Positions 1 through 13,969 of a DNA stretch of 64,000 nt are shown here, piece by piece (the first letter of the stretch is position 1; the number at the start of each line of letters is the position of its first letter). The stretch covers positions 9,514,861-9,578,860 of the forward strand of contig NC_135564.1 in the NCBI RefSeq assembly GCF_964340395.1, read 5' to 3'. Source of the DNA: Glandiceps talaboti (lineage: Eukaryota; Hemichordata; Enteropneusta; Spengelidae). A program made the translations under genes and the position numbers. Under the pieces are notes generated by a model, which worked only from the letters and a program-made list of their open reading frames with translations, had not been told where the DNA came from and ran no database searches.

Positions 1-779
1 ACTACTATTAATACAACAACAACAACATATTTTTGGTGATCTGGATATAATTTATAATATAAGTTTTTCAGCATTCCGATTTCGTTATTTCATGTGCATG
101 CTATAAACAGTTTAACATGTATATAGGTCAATTCCATTAGAGAACTGTAATTAATATCAGAATATGGATTATTTCTGAAAGTCACAACCAACAATAGCTT
201 GCTTTTTAAAGAGGGAAATGCGTTTTGTTTTACCAAGGGGTACAATTACTTAGTATTGTATAGCGTTTCATGACACTGACTTGTGGCATAATTTTAAATA
301 AAGCCGTTTGATTCTGTACCCTAAACGCCTACTATCTTACGTTTAAATTTCGATCGGAGATTTTGTCAAAATGCGGTGAATATATACCTAGATTAGAGAA
401 AGAATGTGTAATCCTTAACAAATGCGGTCTGTAAATATTCTGAACATGTCACAGCTGGCAGGATTTCACTCAACTGTCTATTCTAGTATGACGTACGTAT
501 CAAACACTTCATCAGCTACTGTAAGCTTACTGTCAAAATAAAGCGTCGCCCAATATTTCTGAACACAGTGCCAGGTTATCTATCAACAGTAAACGTACAA
601 TGCAATGTAATGCAAGACCATACAGTTACAATAATACAAAACAATACAATACAATATAAAATCGTGATCAAACTGACAGAACATAAAAGGCTTCTTTAAA
701 ATTACAAATTATTGTAAAATGCTTACGAGGTAAAATTCTGAACATGCACTGATAAAAACTATTCTAAACAGCACAGTTC
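1..779. other. Intergenic or intronic, nothing recognised
   Basis: AT-rich sequence without a convincing exon, RNA gene or element. A short AATAC-type run near 635-655 resembles the pentanucleotide array found much later at 34749. Confidence 0.6.
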
Positions 780-2060
780 TTCATTTGAATGACCTGAAAC
801 GTGTTTCCCAGAGTAGCTCAATAGGGGGTAAATCACCGCCAATTACTTTGGCGGCGGTTCTTGACTATTTTCTCAAAGCAGGTCTTTTCCTGTTGTGTGG
901 CACTGCCATACCAAACAGTAATGGAGAAAGTGATAACACTTTCGACTACTGCTCTATAAAAACGTACTAGCACACTTTGGCAAACACCTACAGCGTTGCA
1001 TGTTGTCTCCCACAGAACAGTGCTTTTTTGGTAATTGAATTTGTATTACTTTCCAAGGTAATTATATTTAAAATTGATATGCCAAGAAATGCAAAGCAGT
1101 CTTCCATTTCGACTGTTTGGCCATTTATTTCAAGCGGGCCAATAGCCGTTTTTTTTCTTGCGAGAGTCAAAGAAACATTTCTTTTAATTTTTGGAACGTT
1201 TAATTCGAGATAATTACTTGAGCATCAGTCAACCTTTCACCTCAGCCCCATACCTAGTTTCATCAGCATACTTTATGAGGCTAACACTCCAATAGTAGTA
1301 TCATCAGCTTTACTGACTTGTCCTGGGATACACAGTCTTTCGTGAACAGAGAATACAACAATATATGGTGACAGAACGCACCCCTGTCGTTGACTAGTAT
1401 TCAAAATGATTGATATGGATAAAGTGTGCCCAAGTTTGACAGATTGAGGCCTATCTAGCAGAAATCTAGAACCCATAAACATATTGAAGTATCGACTTTG
1501 AGTGAATGAAGTTTATCGAATAATTTATGTGGGATGGTCGTTTTGAAGACCGAACTATAATCTATAAAAAGAACCCTTTCGTAGGTGTGCCATGGCAATC
1601 CACATGTATGAAATGAAGGCCTAAGGTCACAGAGTCATCGAAAGACCGGTTAGCACGATGTGCAAATTGATACTGATCAAGTAATGAACTGGTAACAGAC
1701 ATTAGGTACTTCAGAATTAATCTCTCTAATACTTTCATCCCAGTGATGTTAAGGCGACGGGTCTGTAATCATAAAGACATGACACTTTACTTTTCGTTGG
1801 TATTGGCACAATGATGGATGATTTAAAACACACAAATAATTTGCATAACTAAAGAGAGAGAGAGTCATTGAAAATATCGGTGAAAACTGGAGAGTAGCTC
1901 TGCGCAGTTTTTTAAGTGTAGCAGGACAGCTGTATTCGAATTCTTACTGTTCTGTGTCGCAAACAATTTTCTCACTCACCCCTGGCTCCTGGGTGGTGAA
2001 CGCTGGCTGAGGGATAGCATTGGTGACAATTGAGTTGGATATGTGAATATGTTTTGTTTA
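780..2060 (-). mobile_element. Non-LTR retrotransposon relic (reverse transcriptase domain), multiply frameshifted
   Basis: Read on the minus strand with frame changes, this stretch gives a nearly continuous LINE reverse transcriptase. In order are SSIIVPIPTKSKVSCLYDYR (about 1830-1770), MKVLERLILKYL (about 1735-1700), DQYQFAHRANRSFDDS (about 1680-1632), IDYSSVFKTTIPHKL (about 1565-1520), LLDRPQSVKLGH, QGCVLSP (about 1390-1370), the catalytic-type ADDTTIG (about 1310-1290), then FAFLGISI (about 1090-1070) and TAAKVIGGDLPPIELLWETR (about 870-810). These are the usual blocks of jockey/CR1/Rex1-group elements: SSAFNTI-like, PQGCVLSP, ADDT and the thumb region. The last residue-block order and spacing are normal. 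At least five frame changes and several stops show that it is dead. No endonuclease domain is visible upstream, so it is 5'-truncated. The exact clade is not resolved. Confidence 0.9.
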
Positions 2061-3400
2061 ATTATCGAATCTACTATAGAATTCGTTTAGTTTATCGGGA
2101 ACTGTAGCATTTGAAAATGCCACATTTATACAATCACTGACCTGCTGACTAGAAGGCGAGTTCTGAAAGATGAAGATGATAACCATTTCATCTCGCTGCT
2201 GGGAAAATAAACTTGCTGAAAGTGAGATTTCTATATCATTAACACCATAAACACAAATGAATTAGTTAAAAAAGATGAGCCAAAAAAGAATCAAATTGTG
2301 GTTATGTGAAATTCAAAAGTTAAGAATCAATTCTCAACGTCATATATACATGCTTTTAGGAATTGAATATATTGACCGCTTATGGAATAACTTCATTGTG
2401 ATATATGTAAGCGGTAAACCACCCCTGGGGATGGTATGTCCCGAGGTTTTGACCAGTTGGCGACATATTCAGCAAGCACTTGTCATTACCATGCCTAATT
2501 CCATCATTGCGTGCCTTTGACGGGAGCACTCCTCATAAGAGGGCGCCCTCTAAGGAATTAATTACACAAGCTAAGGAGTCCACTTTCAAAACTTTCAACC
2601 TATAGTACGAGTAAGAGTGGGTGAATTGAATTCTTATTAATTGGAAATTAATTTTACATTTTACCCCCTGGGGTTGTTTTATCGCAAATTCTAACCAGCA
2701 CAGTGTTAGTATATCTACCTAAGTCAACGCTTGCATATTTTTGATGATTTGCCTGCAGATGCGATCTTACGGCCAACCACACATGTAATAATGGGAAGCT
2801 TTTATAGAAAGTTGTAGCTTAGATCTGACGGTGGGCGTGTTTAAGGCCATGAAAAAAAAGAATTGTTTTCTGGTAAGTTTACATAACTTAAATACCCGTC
2901 TCGATCTTCTTTTTTCTCGTGTTTGTCCAGCCAATGCAGACTGCAGATCCAAAGGAGAACATAAAATTTCCCTACATTAATTGCTACTTCAGTGAAGACG
3001 ACAGCACAACTAATCATAAACAATTAACAAAAATAATTGTGTCATAGCACCACTTTAGGCAACGTTTCCTGACTACAAACAACAACTTTCTTTAGTGTGG
3101 CCATGGCGTCTAATTACCGAAAACATGCCAATAACTTATTAAAACTAAAAGCTATATCAATAATATTTTCAGGACAGATGCGCTTTGGTATCGCAAATGT
3201 ATGTACCACCAAGTTAAAATGAATTCGAAGAGTGAATTCTTGAGATATAGAGATATCTAATTACCGAAAACCATTAATTACGTTAATTGCTCTTTAATAT
3301 TCATGGTATGCTTACCAAAACCTAATCAGTTCTTGCCATTACCCTATGGAACACATGTGCAGAACTTCGTTTGAATTGGGCAAGCCATTTTGGAGCAAAC
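2061..3400. other. No gene recognised
   Basis: A plus-strand frame of about 80 codons ends at 2520 but has no recognisable domain or flanking splice evidence. A short perfect palindrome, AGAGGGCGCCCTCT, sits near 2538-2551. Otherwise nothing is seen. Confidence 0.55.
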
Positions 3401-3405
3401 GATGA

Positions 3406-3406
3406 C

Positions 3407-3451
<45 letters not shown>
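3406..3451 (+). repeat. (ACAG)n microsatellite
   Basis: About eleven tandem ACAG units. The flanks (3340-3600) look like unique or old repeat sequence; no coding frame other than translated repeat is present. Confidence 0.95.
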
Positions 3452-3923
3452 ATCCCCCCTCTAAAGTATCTCCTTCCTTACGTAAGGAAAACGCAGGGAA
3501 AGTAATGGCAACTTTGAGCGTTTTAACACACATTTCAACATAGATGCGCGTTGTTGTGACCTTGCTTGTGCACGGTGTAATAGTCAATTATACAAAGAGC
3601 ATGGTTGAGTACAGAATATATAATGCGACGTCGCATTTCATATAAAGAGGAATACTAGATAGACATGAGAATTACTTGCCATAGCATACATGTTACATGA
3701 AAGCTTTGAACAGCGCCATCAATTCGCGATGTTGAAACATTATTTCACTCGTTTTTGTTTAGCATGTGCTGATTGGTTTTTGGAGACCGGCATTTATGTA
3801 CTGTAATCTGTTATTCAACTCAAAATAATCAACCATAACGATTTCCAATTATTCAGTTGATTCACACGCGATATAATAACAAAGATATAATGTCAGAGGA
3901 TGACCTACTTATATCTTACCTTG

Positions 3924-4015
3924 CATTTGTATCCTTTGTTAAAGAATATTCATTTGAAACGTCAGGATTGAATTAATATTTCAGGACTGTTCTACTCATT
4001 TCTTTTTGCACTCCT
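3924..4015 (+). mobile_element. Penelope-like 3' tail relic with decayed hammerhead-like core, copy A
   Basis: Stem I ATCCT (3931-3935) pairs with AGGAT (3964-3968). Between them a GAAT...ATTT hairpin is followed by GAAACGTC, the 3' half of a hammerhead core with the minimal ACGT stem III and a GTC cleavage triplet. The 5' core is eroded (TTGTTAAA instead of CTGANGA). A homologous copy lies at 42662. Both copies run into tetranucleotide arrays. Minimal hammerheads of this form are known from Penelope-like retroelements; assignment here is inference. Confidence 0.5.
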
Positions 4016-4095
4016 ATGTATGTATGTATGTATGTATGTATGTATGTATGTATGTATGTATGTATGTATGTATGTATGTATGTATGTATGTATGT
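4015..4095 (+). repeat. (TATG)n microsatellite
   Basis: About twenty near-perfect TATG units directly abutting the hammerhead-like tail. The open frames through it (CMYV repeats) are translated microsatellite. Confidence 0.95.
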
Positions 4096-6640
4096 TTGTA
4101 TATCAGCTCTTTTAATGATATCAGAGACTCAGAGTATGTTTTCCGCTTTCCAAATGAGTCTAGATCTCTCACAACGAAGGATCGCATTTGATAAATTAAT
4201 ACACTTGATTATTGACTGGGCACGTTTTCCTCTAAAGCATGTTTTTGTTTTTGAGAAAGCGAACACGAAAGCGTATGTGAGGCGGCGACAGGGAATCATG
4301 TATATTTATCTTGGTATATGTTTACCTACATGGTTTGCTCGAACCAACTTATCAATTCAAGCAAAATACATCATTTTTACATTAGACACTGTGGCACCAT
4401 TGTAGATTTATACACTTTTATGTATTATCAATGTCAATAAGATATGACTACTCAATAATTGGAAATGTCAACAATTATCTGCTAAATGATGACAAGAACG
4501 TTCCACAAACCAATCAATAGAAGAAACCAGTGACCACAGAAATCAGTAAAGAGGCTCAGATAAACCTTTTAGTATTGTTGAGGGCGCTGTAGACGCGTAT
4601 TTTGCGAGTTATAAAGCTTGGCGACGTTATGATTTCAGTCAAGTTCGTCTTTCAGTGGTTACGGTAATCGAGTGTTGAAAATAGTGAAGGAAGTATTCCG
4701 ATTTCGATTAATTATTTGACCTGCTCCACACAGACTGCCTCGTTCGATTTTTAGAGAACAACTTGGTCAAACAAGGTATGGGCCGAGGAAGTCACATAGA
4801 AGGAATGTTACAATTTAGGTTAGCCTTACAACTTGAAAGCTATTTAACACTACAACTTCAACCGAAATGTAACAGAGCCACAAGCAAAATAAAACCTATA
4901 CCATAAAGTACTAAACTATAACATTAGTTTCTTTTTCCTCTCCATGTGTGACGTTCCATCGAAAACATCATGTTAGTTGTGATCTATGAGGCGACGCTAG
5001 ATTTTTGGAAAGTGGAAACCGCACATAGTTATCATGGTAATGCAATACTCTAAAACACATTTTAAGTTTTACTTTAAGCAAAAAATGTATTTTTCTTCCT
5101 GAGAAACACGGGGATATACCTCACATTTGCCCATGTATACATACATCCTATTCCATCTCGACAAAATTCACATTCAATTCGCTATTCTATAGTATGCGGC
5201 ATCGAGAGAGAATTATTAATTTGTAAAGATGCCTTGGGTAAATGCCACATATAATTTTTAGATGTAATTATTGATGCTTATGTAATTTTTCTCATAAATA
5301 TTTTTATATAAATAAGGTAAATGCATCAGTGACCCCATCAATATGCAAATTATTTTTTTAAATCCCCCCCCCCACACACACACACACAAACCCTCAACAC
5401 ATGCCGTGACCTTTTCATGAACTGTACATTGATTTGATAACCCCTATATGGAAAGAGGTGAAAATATAATAACGACCAGAACATGCGATAAACTTGATAC
5501 CATCTCCCTTAGGTCATTATTTTGAGAAGGCTTTTATTTGCTGTTTGCATTATATATAACTGTGAATTAAAAACTACTGGTGTTGATCGCAGGGAAAATG
5601 AACGAACGAGGCTATTCTCAGAAGATTATGTTCATAAACTTACACATGTTTTCACTCCACGTAGGACCCATGTGAACACAAATGCCTTGCCTTCTGTGTT
5701 TGACATTTACGGTTCATATAATTCCCGCGAAGAATAGAGATTGAAATGTACTCAAGTTTCTTTGTTGTGAACAAAGTGAATGATCATTACCCTTATTGAA
5801 AATCACCTTGTCTGATAAGAGTGAGAAAGAAGTAGCAAGGTACACGTAGATGTAGACACATTAACGAGGCATATTAAGGTGTTGGACACGTTTATTAAAT
5901 AATATGACAAGAGTTACTGTGTATAAGGTGAATGTCTAACCAACTCAAAGGATCTCATGAACTGTAAAGGTAAATGAAAAGTTATGCCAATGGCATTGAC
6001 TCCTTGTAAACCCATTGACGGTCAATTACCTGTGTGCCCATCTACCTTATAAAACACATATGCATGTAGTCCCCTCCTCTATTCAATAAATATAGAAATA
6101 CAGACATGTATAAGATTAAACGAGGCATGTTAATCATGAACTGAAGTGTATGAAAGGATATTAAATATGTATGTGTTCGTAGAGGGCCGCTTTCTTTGGT
6201 CGAGAGCAATCGAGTTCTAAATTTGACTTCTCTCATATCCGTTGAACAATTATTACATTCCCCAAATTGCCATCAAATTGCTTGACTGCCAAATGATCAG
6301 CAGAGTAATAAATATCATTCTTAGCTGTTTCTCCAATCCATACTTTTATCATTATACTAGTATGGCGCAGGTTTTTTTTTTGTCATTTATTAAAGGTGTT
6401 TCACTTTTCCTGTATGCATGAATGTAGTTGTAGAAAACATTAGATTCATTTATCTTCACATAGGAGTTTACTATTTGACACAATAATGTCTTGGTACGAC
6501 GAACAAGGCAAATCATTCACTACAAATTCACACAGTAAATTTACCTTGAAATTATGGACACACTGAAGAAAAGCAGACATTTGCAGTGTTTCAATTAATC
6601 CCGAACATGTCTGTATTAGCGGTGATTTAGTACATTTCTT
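4096..6640. other. No gene recognised
   Basis: AT-rich sequence with a short poly-C/(AC)n tract near 5367-5390. Short frames at about 5522-5737 (plus) and 6042-6236 (minus) show no domain, signal peptide or splice context. Nothing else is supported. Confidence 0.55.
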
Positions 6641-6753
6641 ATTAGTGTGAGTGTGTGTCTCTGTCTGGCTCTATGACTATATATATATTATATATAGGAA
6701 GTCAGTGGTAACCCGCCTTACACCACACGATTTATACGAGGTATATTCAGTAC

Positions 6754-6820
6754 ATCAACATCTCCTGACGAGTGATTTACTCACGAAACAGGCTTGTAGA
6801 GACGAAAAACCCGACTTGAT
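6754..6820 (+). ncRNA. Hammerhead ribozyme, type I, intact core
   Basis: All conserved elements are in order. Outer stem I ATCAA (6754-6758) pairs with TTGAT (6816-6820), and inner stem I TCTC (6761-6764) with GAGA (6799-6802). The core CTGACGA is at 6765-6771. Stem II is GTGA/TCAC (6772-6775 with 6781-6784) around loop TTTAC. GAAA follows at 6785-6788, and stem III is ACA/TGT (6788-6790 with 6795-6797) around GGCT. Predicted cleavage is after A6798 in a GTA triplet. The asymmetric internal loop in stem I is where natural hammerheads make loop-loop contacts with stem II. Such ribozymes occur in metazoan Penelope-like elements and small retrozymes; the host element here is not identified. A (TA)n array starts about 18 bp downstream. 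Confidence 0.75.
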
Positions 6821-6833
6821 TTTCTTCTACCCT

Positions 6834-6938
<105 letters not shown>

Positions 6939-6966
6939 AGAGTGTGGACTAATGAAGGTTTAAATA

Positions 6967-7132
<166 letters not shown>

Positions 7133-8389
7133 TTGTTATTTTTACGTCTGACACAACTTCTTGTTACAAATAACAATGCGAAACACTGATAGCGCGCCTG
7201 TATGTATTAATGATACATTTGATTTAATTGTGAACACAAATGAACAGCTCTGTCGGATGAAACAAGAAAGATTCATACACAAAACTGTGCATTTGATTTG
7301 TGTATTTGTATTCTCGTTCACGTTGAGATGAAATGTAACACTTCATGCGTGTGCGCGTGCTATCAACGACGACGGTATTTGGTTTGAGTAAGTCGTAACA
7401 AAATGTGTTAAGTGATATGTAAAAATAACATCGTGTTGACCAATTGAAACTCTATAGCCTCTCTGGTGTAGCAGTAAGTCATTTATTTAAGTTTGGAACA
7501 GGTGTCTACTTTATTAGGGTATTTTGCTATATTCCTTCAGACTTCTCAAGCATGCTCAAAACGCCAACACACCTACTTGTACCCAGGATAATGCGTATTT
7601 TATGCTGTAGAACGTAAAGTTTTGCGTGTGACCTCTTATACCAATAGCGAAAAGATTGAGTTTAAGAATTGGCACATGTGTATATATGCAAATTTAACTC
7701 GGCCGGGATGCCTTTATAGTACAATAACATATGAACTATTGGAGCATCTGAACTATCGACTTCCTATTTCGGAAAATACACTACTTAAAGTATGAGCGTG
7801 AAATATTCTGAGGGATACGCGTCAGTGGTAATAATCCTCTTGAATTATCAATGGGATCATTGGGACAGGAACTTGAAGTGATCGACCGAACCAAATTCCA
7901 AATCTCTTTCTAGTAATATTTCATTTACTATTAGCTAGCGATGGAAAACATCCAGTGGCATCCTCGCCACATCGACGCTGATGACGCCTAAACACACTCT
8001 CCCCACGTGACATAAATTATTGTATTATCGAATTTAAGGTTTTCGAATGTAAACGAGTGTGCGTGTTTTCGCATTCCATTCCTGTCATTTTGAGTTATTC
8101 TAATAGAAAGCTTTTAGTGAATATTTGTTTTCACTGTAATGTGTGTGTGGAGGCATATTACATTATCATGGTGGAGTAAAAGCAATACACGTAAAAGCGA
8201 TTTCATTAATATCGGAAACCAATAAAGTAATCAATATTATTGATATGTTAGTCTTGTGTTCAGAAAATATTATCTCATGCCATTCATGACAGGTGTATGG
8301 TTTAAAGTCAGTTCTTTCCGCAATTTGAAATTTGTCGATTTTAACTGAGCAATGGTAGTTGACAGTGTCGTGTATATGTTGTTAAATGG
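7133..8389. other. No gene recognised
   Basis: Nothing convincing. A TGGTGTAGCAGT stretch near 7459 resembles a tRNA/SINE A box but no B box follows at a sensible distance. Confidence 0.55.
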
Positions 8390-8975
8390 TGCTTTATTCA
8401 AAGTACCGTGGCCACCGGCCTAACGTACATAAATCAGTGTATACAAAAAGCTGCTAGTGTAGAGGTTTGTTGTGACAATCAGCAATGGTACATACAAATC
8501 CACATAATAATAGCAAATACGACCAAATTAGTCCATCATACTTTGGCGTAAACAGAAAGCAAAAAATACAAACTTTGCTAAATTATCTTCAATGAAATTA
8601 CCAATGTTACAAAAAATACATATTCTTCTATCTCTAGATACATCGTCTCTCCTTCCCTTTTCTATCGCTAAATTGTGATTAGAAGCTCTAAATCTACAAA
8701 GAGTTGTTCGAAATATCATCTTATCGATATTTAACATAACTTTCATACTGCAGAAGAGATTTGAAATGTTTGTATGTGTCTAGTTTTGGACTTTCTGACA
8801 AGCCATTGACCCAACCCTGACCATCTATATCACGACATCTCTTCTTGAAGAGATTTAAAAATAAACGTTCGTCTCCCACTCCTTGCATAATCCATACCTC
8901 CCCAAACCCATACGAAAATAAAAGATTTTTGACGTGCAGTGCCCAACAGTTTGATTGATGAGTAACGGGCAGGTC
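8390..8975 (-). mobile_element. Non-LTR retrotransposon relic: C-terminal region and 3' end
   Basis: The minus strand reads WALHVKNLLFSYGFGEVW, then QGVGDE, KLDTYKHFKSLLQYESYV, RFRASNHNLAIEKGR, RRICIFCN and a degraded IEDN...FVF segment. This is the region downstream of the RT domain in a LINE group abundant in molluscs and other invertebrates, which normally ends in a CxxC...EDE.HF...C zinc-like motif. The second half of that motif is eroded here (LAKFVFFAF). A stop or frameshift separates the KLDTYKHF and RFRASNHN blocks. AATAAA on the minus strand (8398-8393) is in the right place for the element's polyadenylation signal. It is unrelated in sequence to the relic at 780-2060, so it is a second family. 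Confidence 0.85.
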
Positions 8976-9167
8976 AATGATATGTGTAGTTCACAAACTT
9001 GTTTTCATGATGACATTGCCATTTGCGAAAGAGAAGCCTGAATCGGTCTTGCTCGTATCTGTCGACAATGGACATTTCTGAAAATTTTGACATCCTACTT
9101 TCGTTTTTCTAAGTGTATGGGATTACAATCAAAATGTTGTAGGTTATGACAATTGGCACTGACATCA

Positions 9168-9608
9168 ATGAGATTAGTTTCTGAAGCAAGCAAGGCAACG
9201 ATGCTTTTTACAATGAAAAGCAGTCAACTAGCAGCAGCTAAAAAGAATGGGAGAATGACAGTTAATCATAAGCTATTTGATAAGAACTCAATCAAACCAT
9301 ATTCATTCTACTGTGTCTGCAGTCTAAATTACAAGAGTGGCCAAACCGTAGAAATACAACAGCAAATTGAGGTGCTATACATGGGTTTGGTAGTTATAAA
9401 TGTTCGGAATGTTTTGATACATCTATGTGAGACTTTCTGTACTACCCTTAGCTCCCAGGAAGACTATAGAGTTTCAATTATGAAACATGATGGTTTCACG
9501 TCTCACGCAACGTTTTTGTTACAGTTACACAGACAAAATAGAGACAATGATGGCACTCACGCACATGAAAGGTTACATTTTATCTTAAACAATTTTGGTG
9601 TTGATTAG
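9168..9608 (+). CDS. Unrecognised open frame, 146 codons
   Basis: The longest frame in the window that is not microsatellite translation. From ATG 9168 it runs to TAG 9606-9608. The predicted protein is mixed in composition, with a Lys/Ala-rich start, a middle GQTVEIQQQIEVLY segment and a His/Arg-rich end. I see no signal peptide, transmembrane helix or known motif. It lies just upstream (in minus-strand sense) of the LINE relic ending at 8975, so it could be unrelated antisense sequence of an old insertion. No splice sites or promoter support it. Real coding status is doubtful. Confidence 0.2.
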   Translation: MRLVSEASKATMLFTMKSSQLAAAKKNGRMTVNHKLFDKNSIKPYSFYCVCSLNYKSGQTVEIQQQIEVLYMGLVVINVRNVLIHLCETFCTTLSSQEDYRVSIMKHDGFTSHATFLLQLHRQNRDNDGTHAHERLHFILNNFGVD

Positions 9609-9876
9609 TTTTCATTACTAAGAAGTATATCTTTGTATAAGCTTGCACGCTATCAGTGTCTGTATTTTGTTTTCTAGAATTTGTAGCAAAACATGTTGCT
9701 CTACATGTAGATGTTAAACCGCCTCATTGAAACTCTATAGTCACTGTAGTTTGGTAGTATCAACTCTGTACATTTCTAAGAACACCGTGCATTGCTTGCA
9801 TCTCCACTTCGCAGCTCTGTTGAACTTCACTGTAATAACATAAGAAATGACGAGTCCGTAAGATTACATTGCTTCA

Positions 9877-9953
9877 AACATACATACATACATACATACA
9901 TACATACATACATACATACATACATACATACATACATACATACATACATACAT
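9877..9953 (+). repeat. (CATA)n microsatellite
   Basis: About nineteen CATA units, nearly perfect. Confidence 0.97.
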
Positions 9954-10436
9954 GCCTAAATGAATGTTAACATTCAATTTTTCAGAGATCGACGGAACGT
10001 GCCGAATATAGCAGCGATTTTACTTAGAAGTCAGAAGCAAACTCTTCAAAATAAAATGTTCCAGCTTTCAGGTCAGAAGCAATCTCTGAGGTGAACGTAT
10101 TATCCATACCCTATACGCCATCACACATTCGCACAGTCTGCTGTCAGCTTTTTATTGATTTGTTGGAAAGTATTGATTAATTCGTTTTAGGCATACCATG
10201 TACCTAAAATGTCCACTTTTATATTTGCGACATATGGATAAACATTCACATTTATCTCAAAACGCAACGTTCAAAGAATGTGACATTATCTGCTAACAAT
10301 ATCATTTTCGAATCGATGTCCAAATATGGCTCCTTTCATGGATGATTATATTACCTACACATCACATATTTTACTCTGATATTTGCTCTCCCAGGTCAGA
10401 CACAGACATAGACACATACACATACACAGACGCAGA

Positions 10437-10480
10437 CACATACATACATACATACATACATACATACATACATACATACA

Positions 10481-10514
<34 letters not shown>

Positions 10515-10738
10515 CATACGTACGTGTGTGCGTGCGTGCGTGCATACATACATACATACATACATACATACATACATACACACACATACATACATACATA
10601 CATACATACATACATACATACATACATACATAAATACATACATACATACATACATACATACATACATACATACATACATAAATACATACATACATACATA
10701 CATACATACATACATACATACATACATACATACATACA
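10437..10738 (+). repeat. Long (CATA)n array with variant units
   Basis: About 300 bp of CATA interrupted by CGTA/CGTG (10516-10543), CACA (10577-10584) and AATA (10632, 10680) variants. All long frames on both strands here are repeat translations. Confidence 0.97.
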
Positions 10739-10956
10739 TTTTTTTTGCCAATAGTAAATGTCTTGAGACACATTTGCTATAAATTCAGGTGGGAACTCTG
10801 AGAACCTGAGAAATAGGTCCAATTTATAGATGGAGATAGTGTACGTTCACATGACCGTATAATTATCATAAGCCTAAGTATTTCACAAAAGTAAGTCTTG
10901 TTTTGCTTGATACACATATATGTTCTATTTTCGGCTTGCCAGGAGAGTATATATAA

Positions 10957-11017
10957 AATAAACAGTAACGTGTTTCTGGCCAAGACGTTCTGCTCAGGCT
11001 TTGCTGAGCTGTCACAG
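10957..11017 (-). repeat. Interspersed repeat, left copy of an inverted pair
   Basis: 61 bp whose reverse complement matches 11251-11311 closely. On the minus strand it contains the hairpin GCTCAG-CAAAGC-CTGAGC followed by AGAACGTC, a layout resembling hammerhead stem II plus GAAACGTC but without an intact CTGANGA. A short TA-rich run lies on its outer side. Confidence 0.7.
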
Positions 11018-11250
11018 TAGGCCCAATCCATCATATACTAATTATCGCTCATGTCCAGTCACGTGACCCAAAATGGTTATCAGAACAGTGGCTATTGTTT
11101 GCGGTTTATTCCATTTTCTCCGTATGTGTTGAGTTTGTTATCCAGAACTCAGAACTTCAACTCAGCCAACCACTCCTTTACCGACTTTAAAATAGTAAGA
11201 CTTGAAAAGATATGGAAGAACAAATCATACAGACAAACACGTGAAAGCTT

Positions 11251-11311
11251 CTGTGGCAGCTCAGCAAAGCCTGAGCGAAACTTCTTGGCCAGAAACACTT
11301 TACTGTTTATT
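11251..11311 (+). repeat. Interspersed repeat, right copy of an inverted pair
   Basis: Plus-strand copy of the same 61-bp repeat, with the GCTCAG/CTGAGC hairpin followed by GAAAC. About 30 bp beyond it begins a (TA)n array. This orientation (structured repeat, then TA array) matches the hammerhead copy at 6754. Confidence 0.7.
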
Positions 11312-11341
11312 CTGTATGTTCAAATGCAACTGCTTAGTGTG

Positions 11342-11471
<130 letters not shown>

Positions 11472-11480
11472 TTCTGTTTT

Positions 11481-11559
11481 ACATTGTACCAGTCGATGAT
11501 CGCCGAGGAAGCGTGAGACTCCGAATAACGTCTTATAACATAATTATTCTTTGGATTTA
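11481..11559 (+). repeat. Short interspersed-repeat relic between two (TA)n arrays
   Basis: Contains GCGTGAGACTCCGA, which nearly matches the GCGTGAAACTCCGA core of the palindrome at 50947-51047. An upstream GATGATCGC...GCG segment could be an eroded hammerhead-like hairpin. Both sides are (TA)n. Confidence 0.4.
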
Positions 11560-13746
<2,187 letters not shown>

Positions 13747-13748
13747 CG

Positions 13749-13830
<82 letters not shown>

Positions 13831-13890
13831 AAAAATAATAAATAAATAAATAAATAACCAAAAAATAAATAAATAAACAAACCAAACTAA

Positions 13891-13965
<75 letters not shown>

Positions 13966-13969
13966 ATAC
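13747..13969 (+). repeat. (GATA)n followed by (AAAT)n
   Basis: GATA units to about 13830, then AAAT/AAAC units to 13969. The boundary is abrupt, with a short A-rich joint. Confidence 0.96.

Noticed and set aside
7455-7500. tRNA-like A box TGGTGTAGCAGT
   Set aside because: No B box or cloverleaf; likely chance or a very old SINE scrap.
10342-10822. Long open frames of HTYI/CMYV repeats
   Set aside because: Translations of a (CATA)n array that stay open on both strands in several frames; not evidence of coding.
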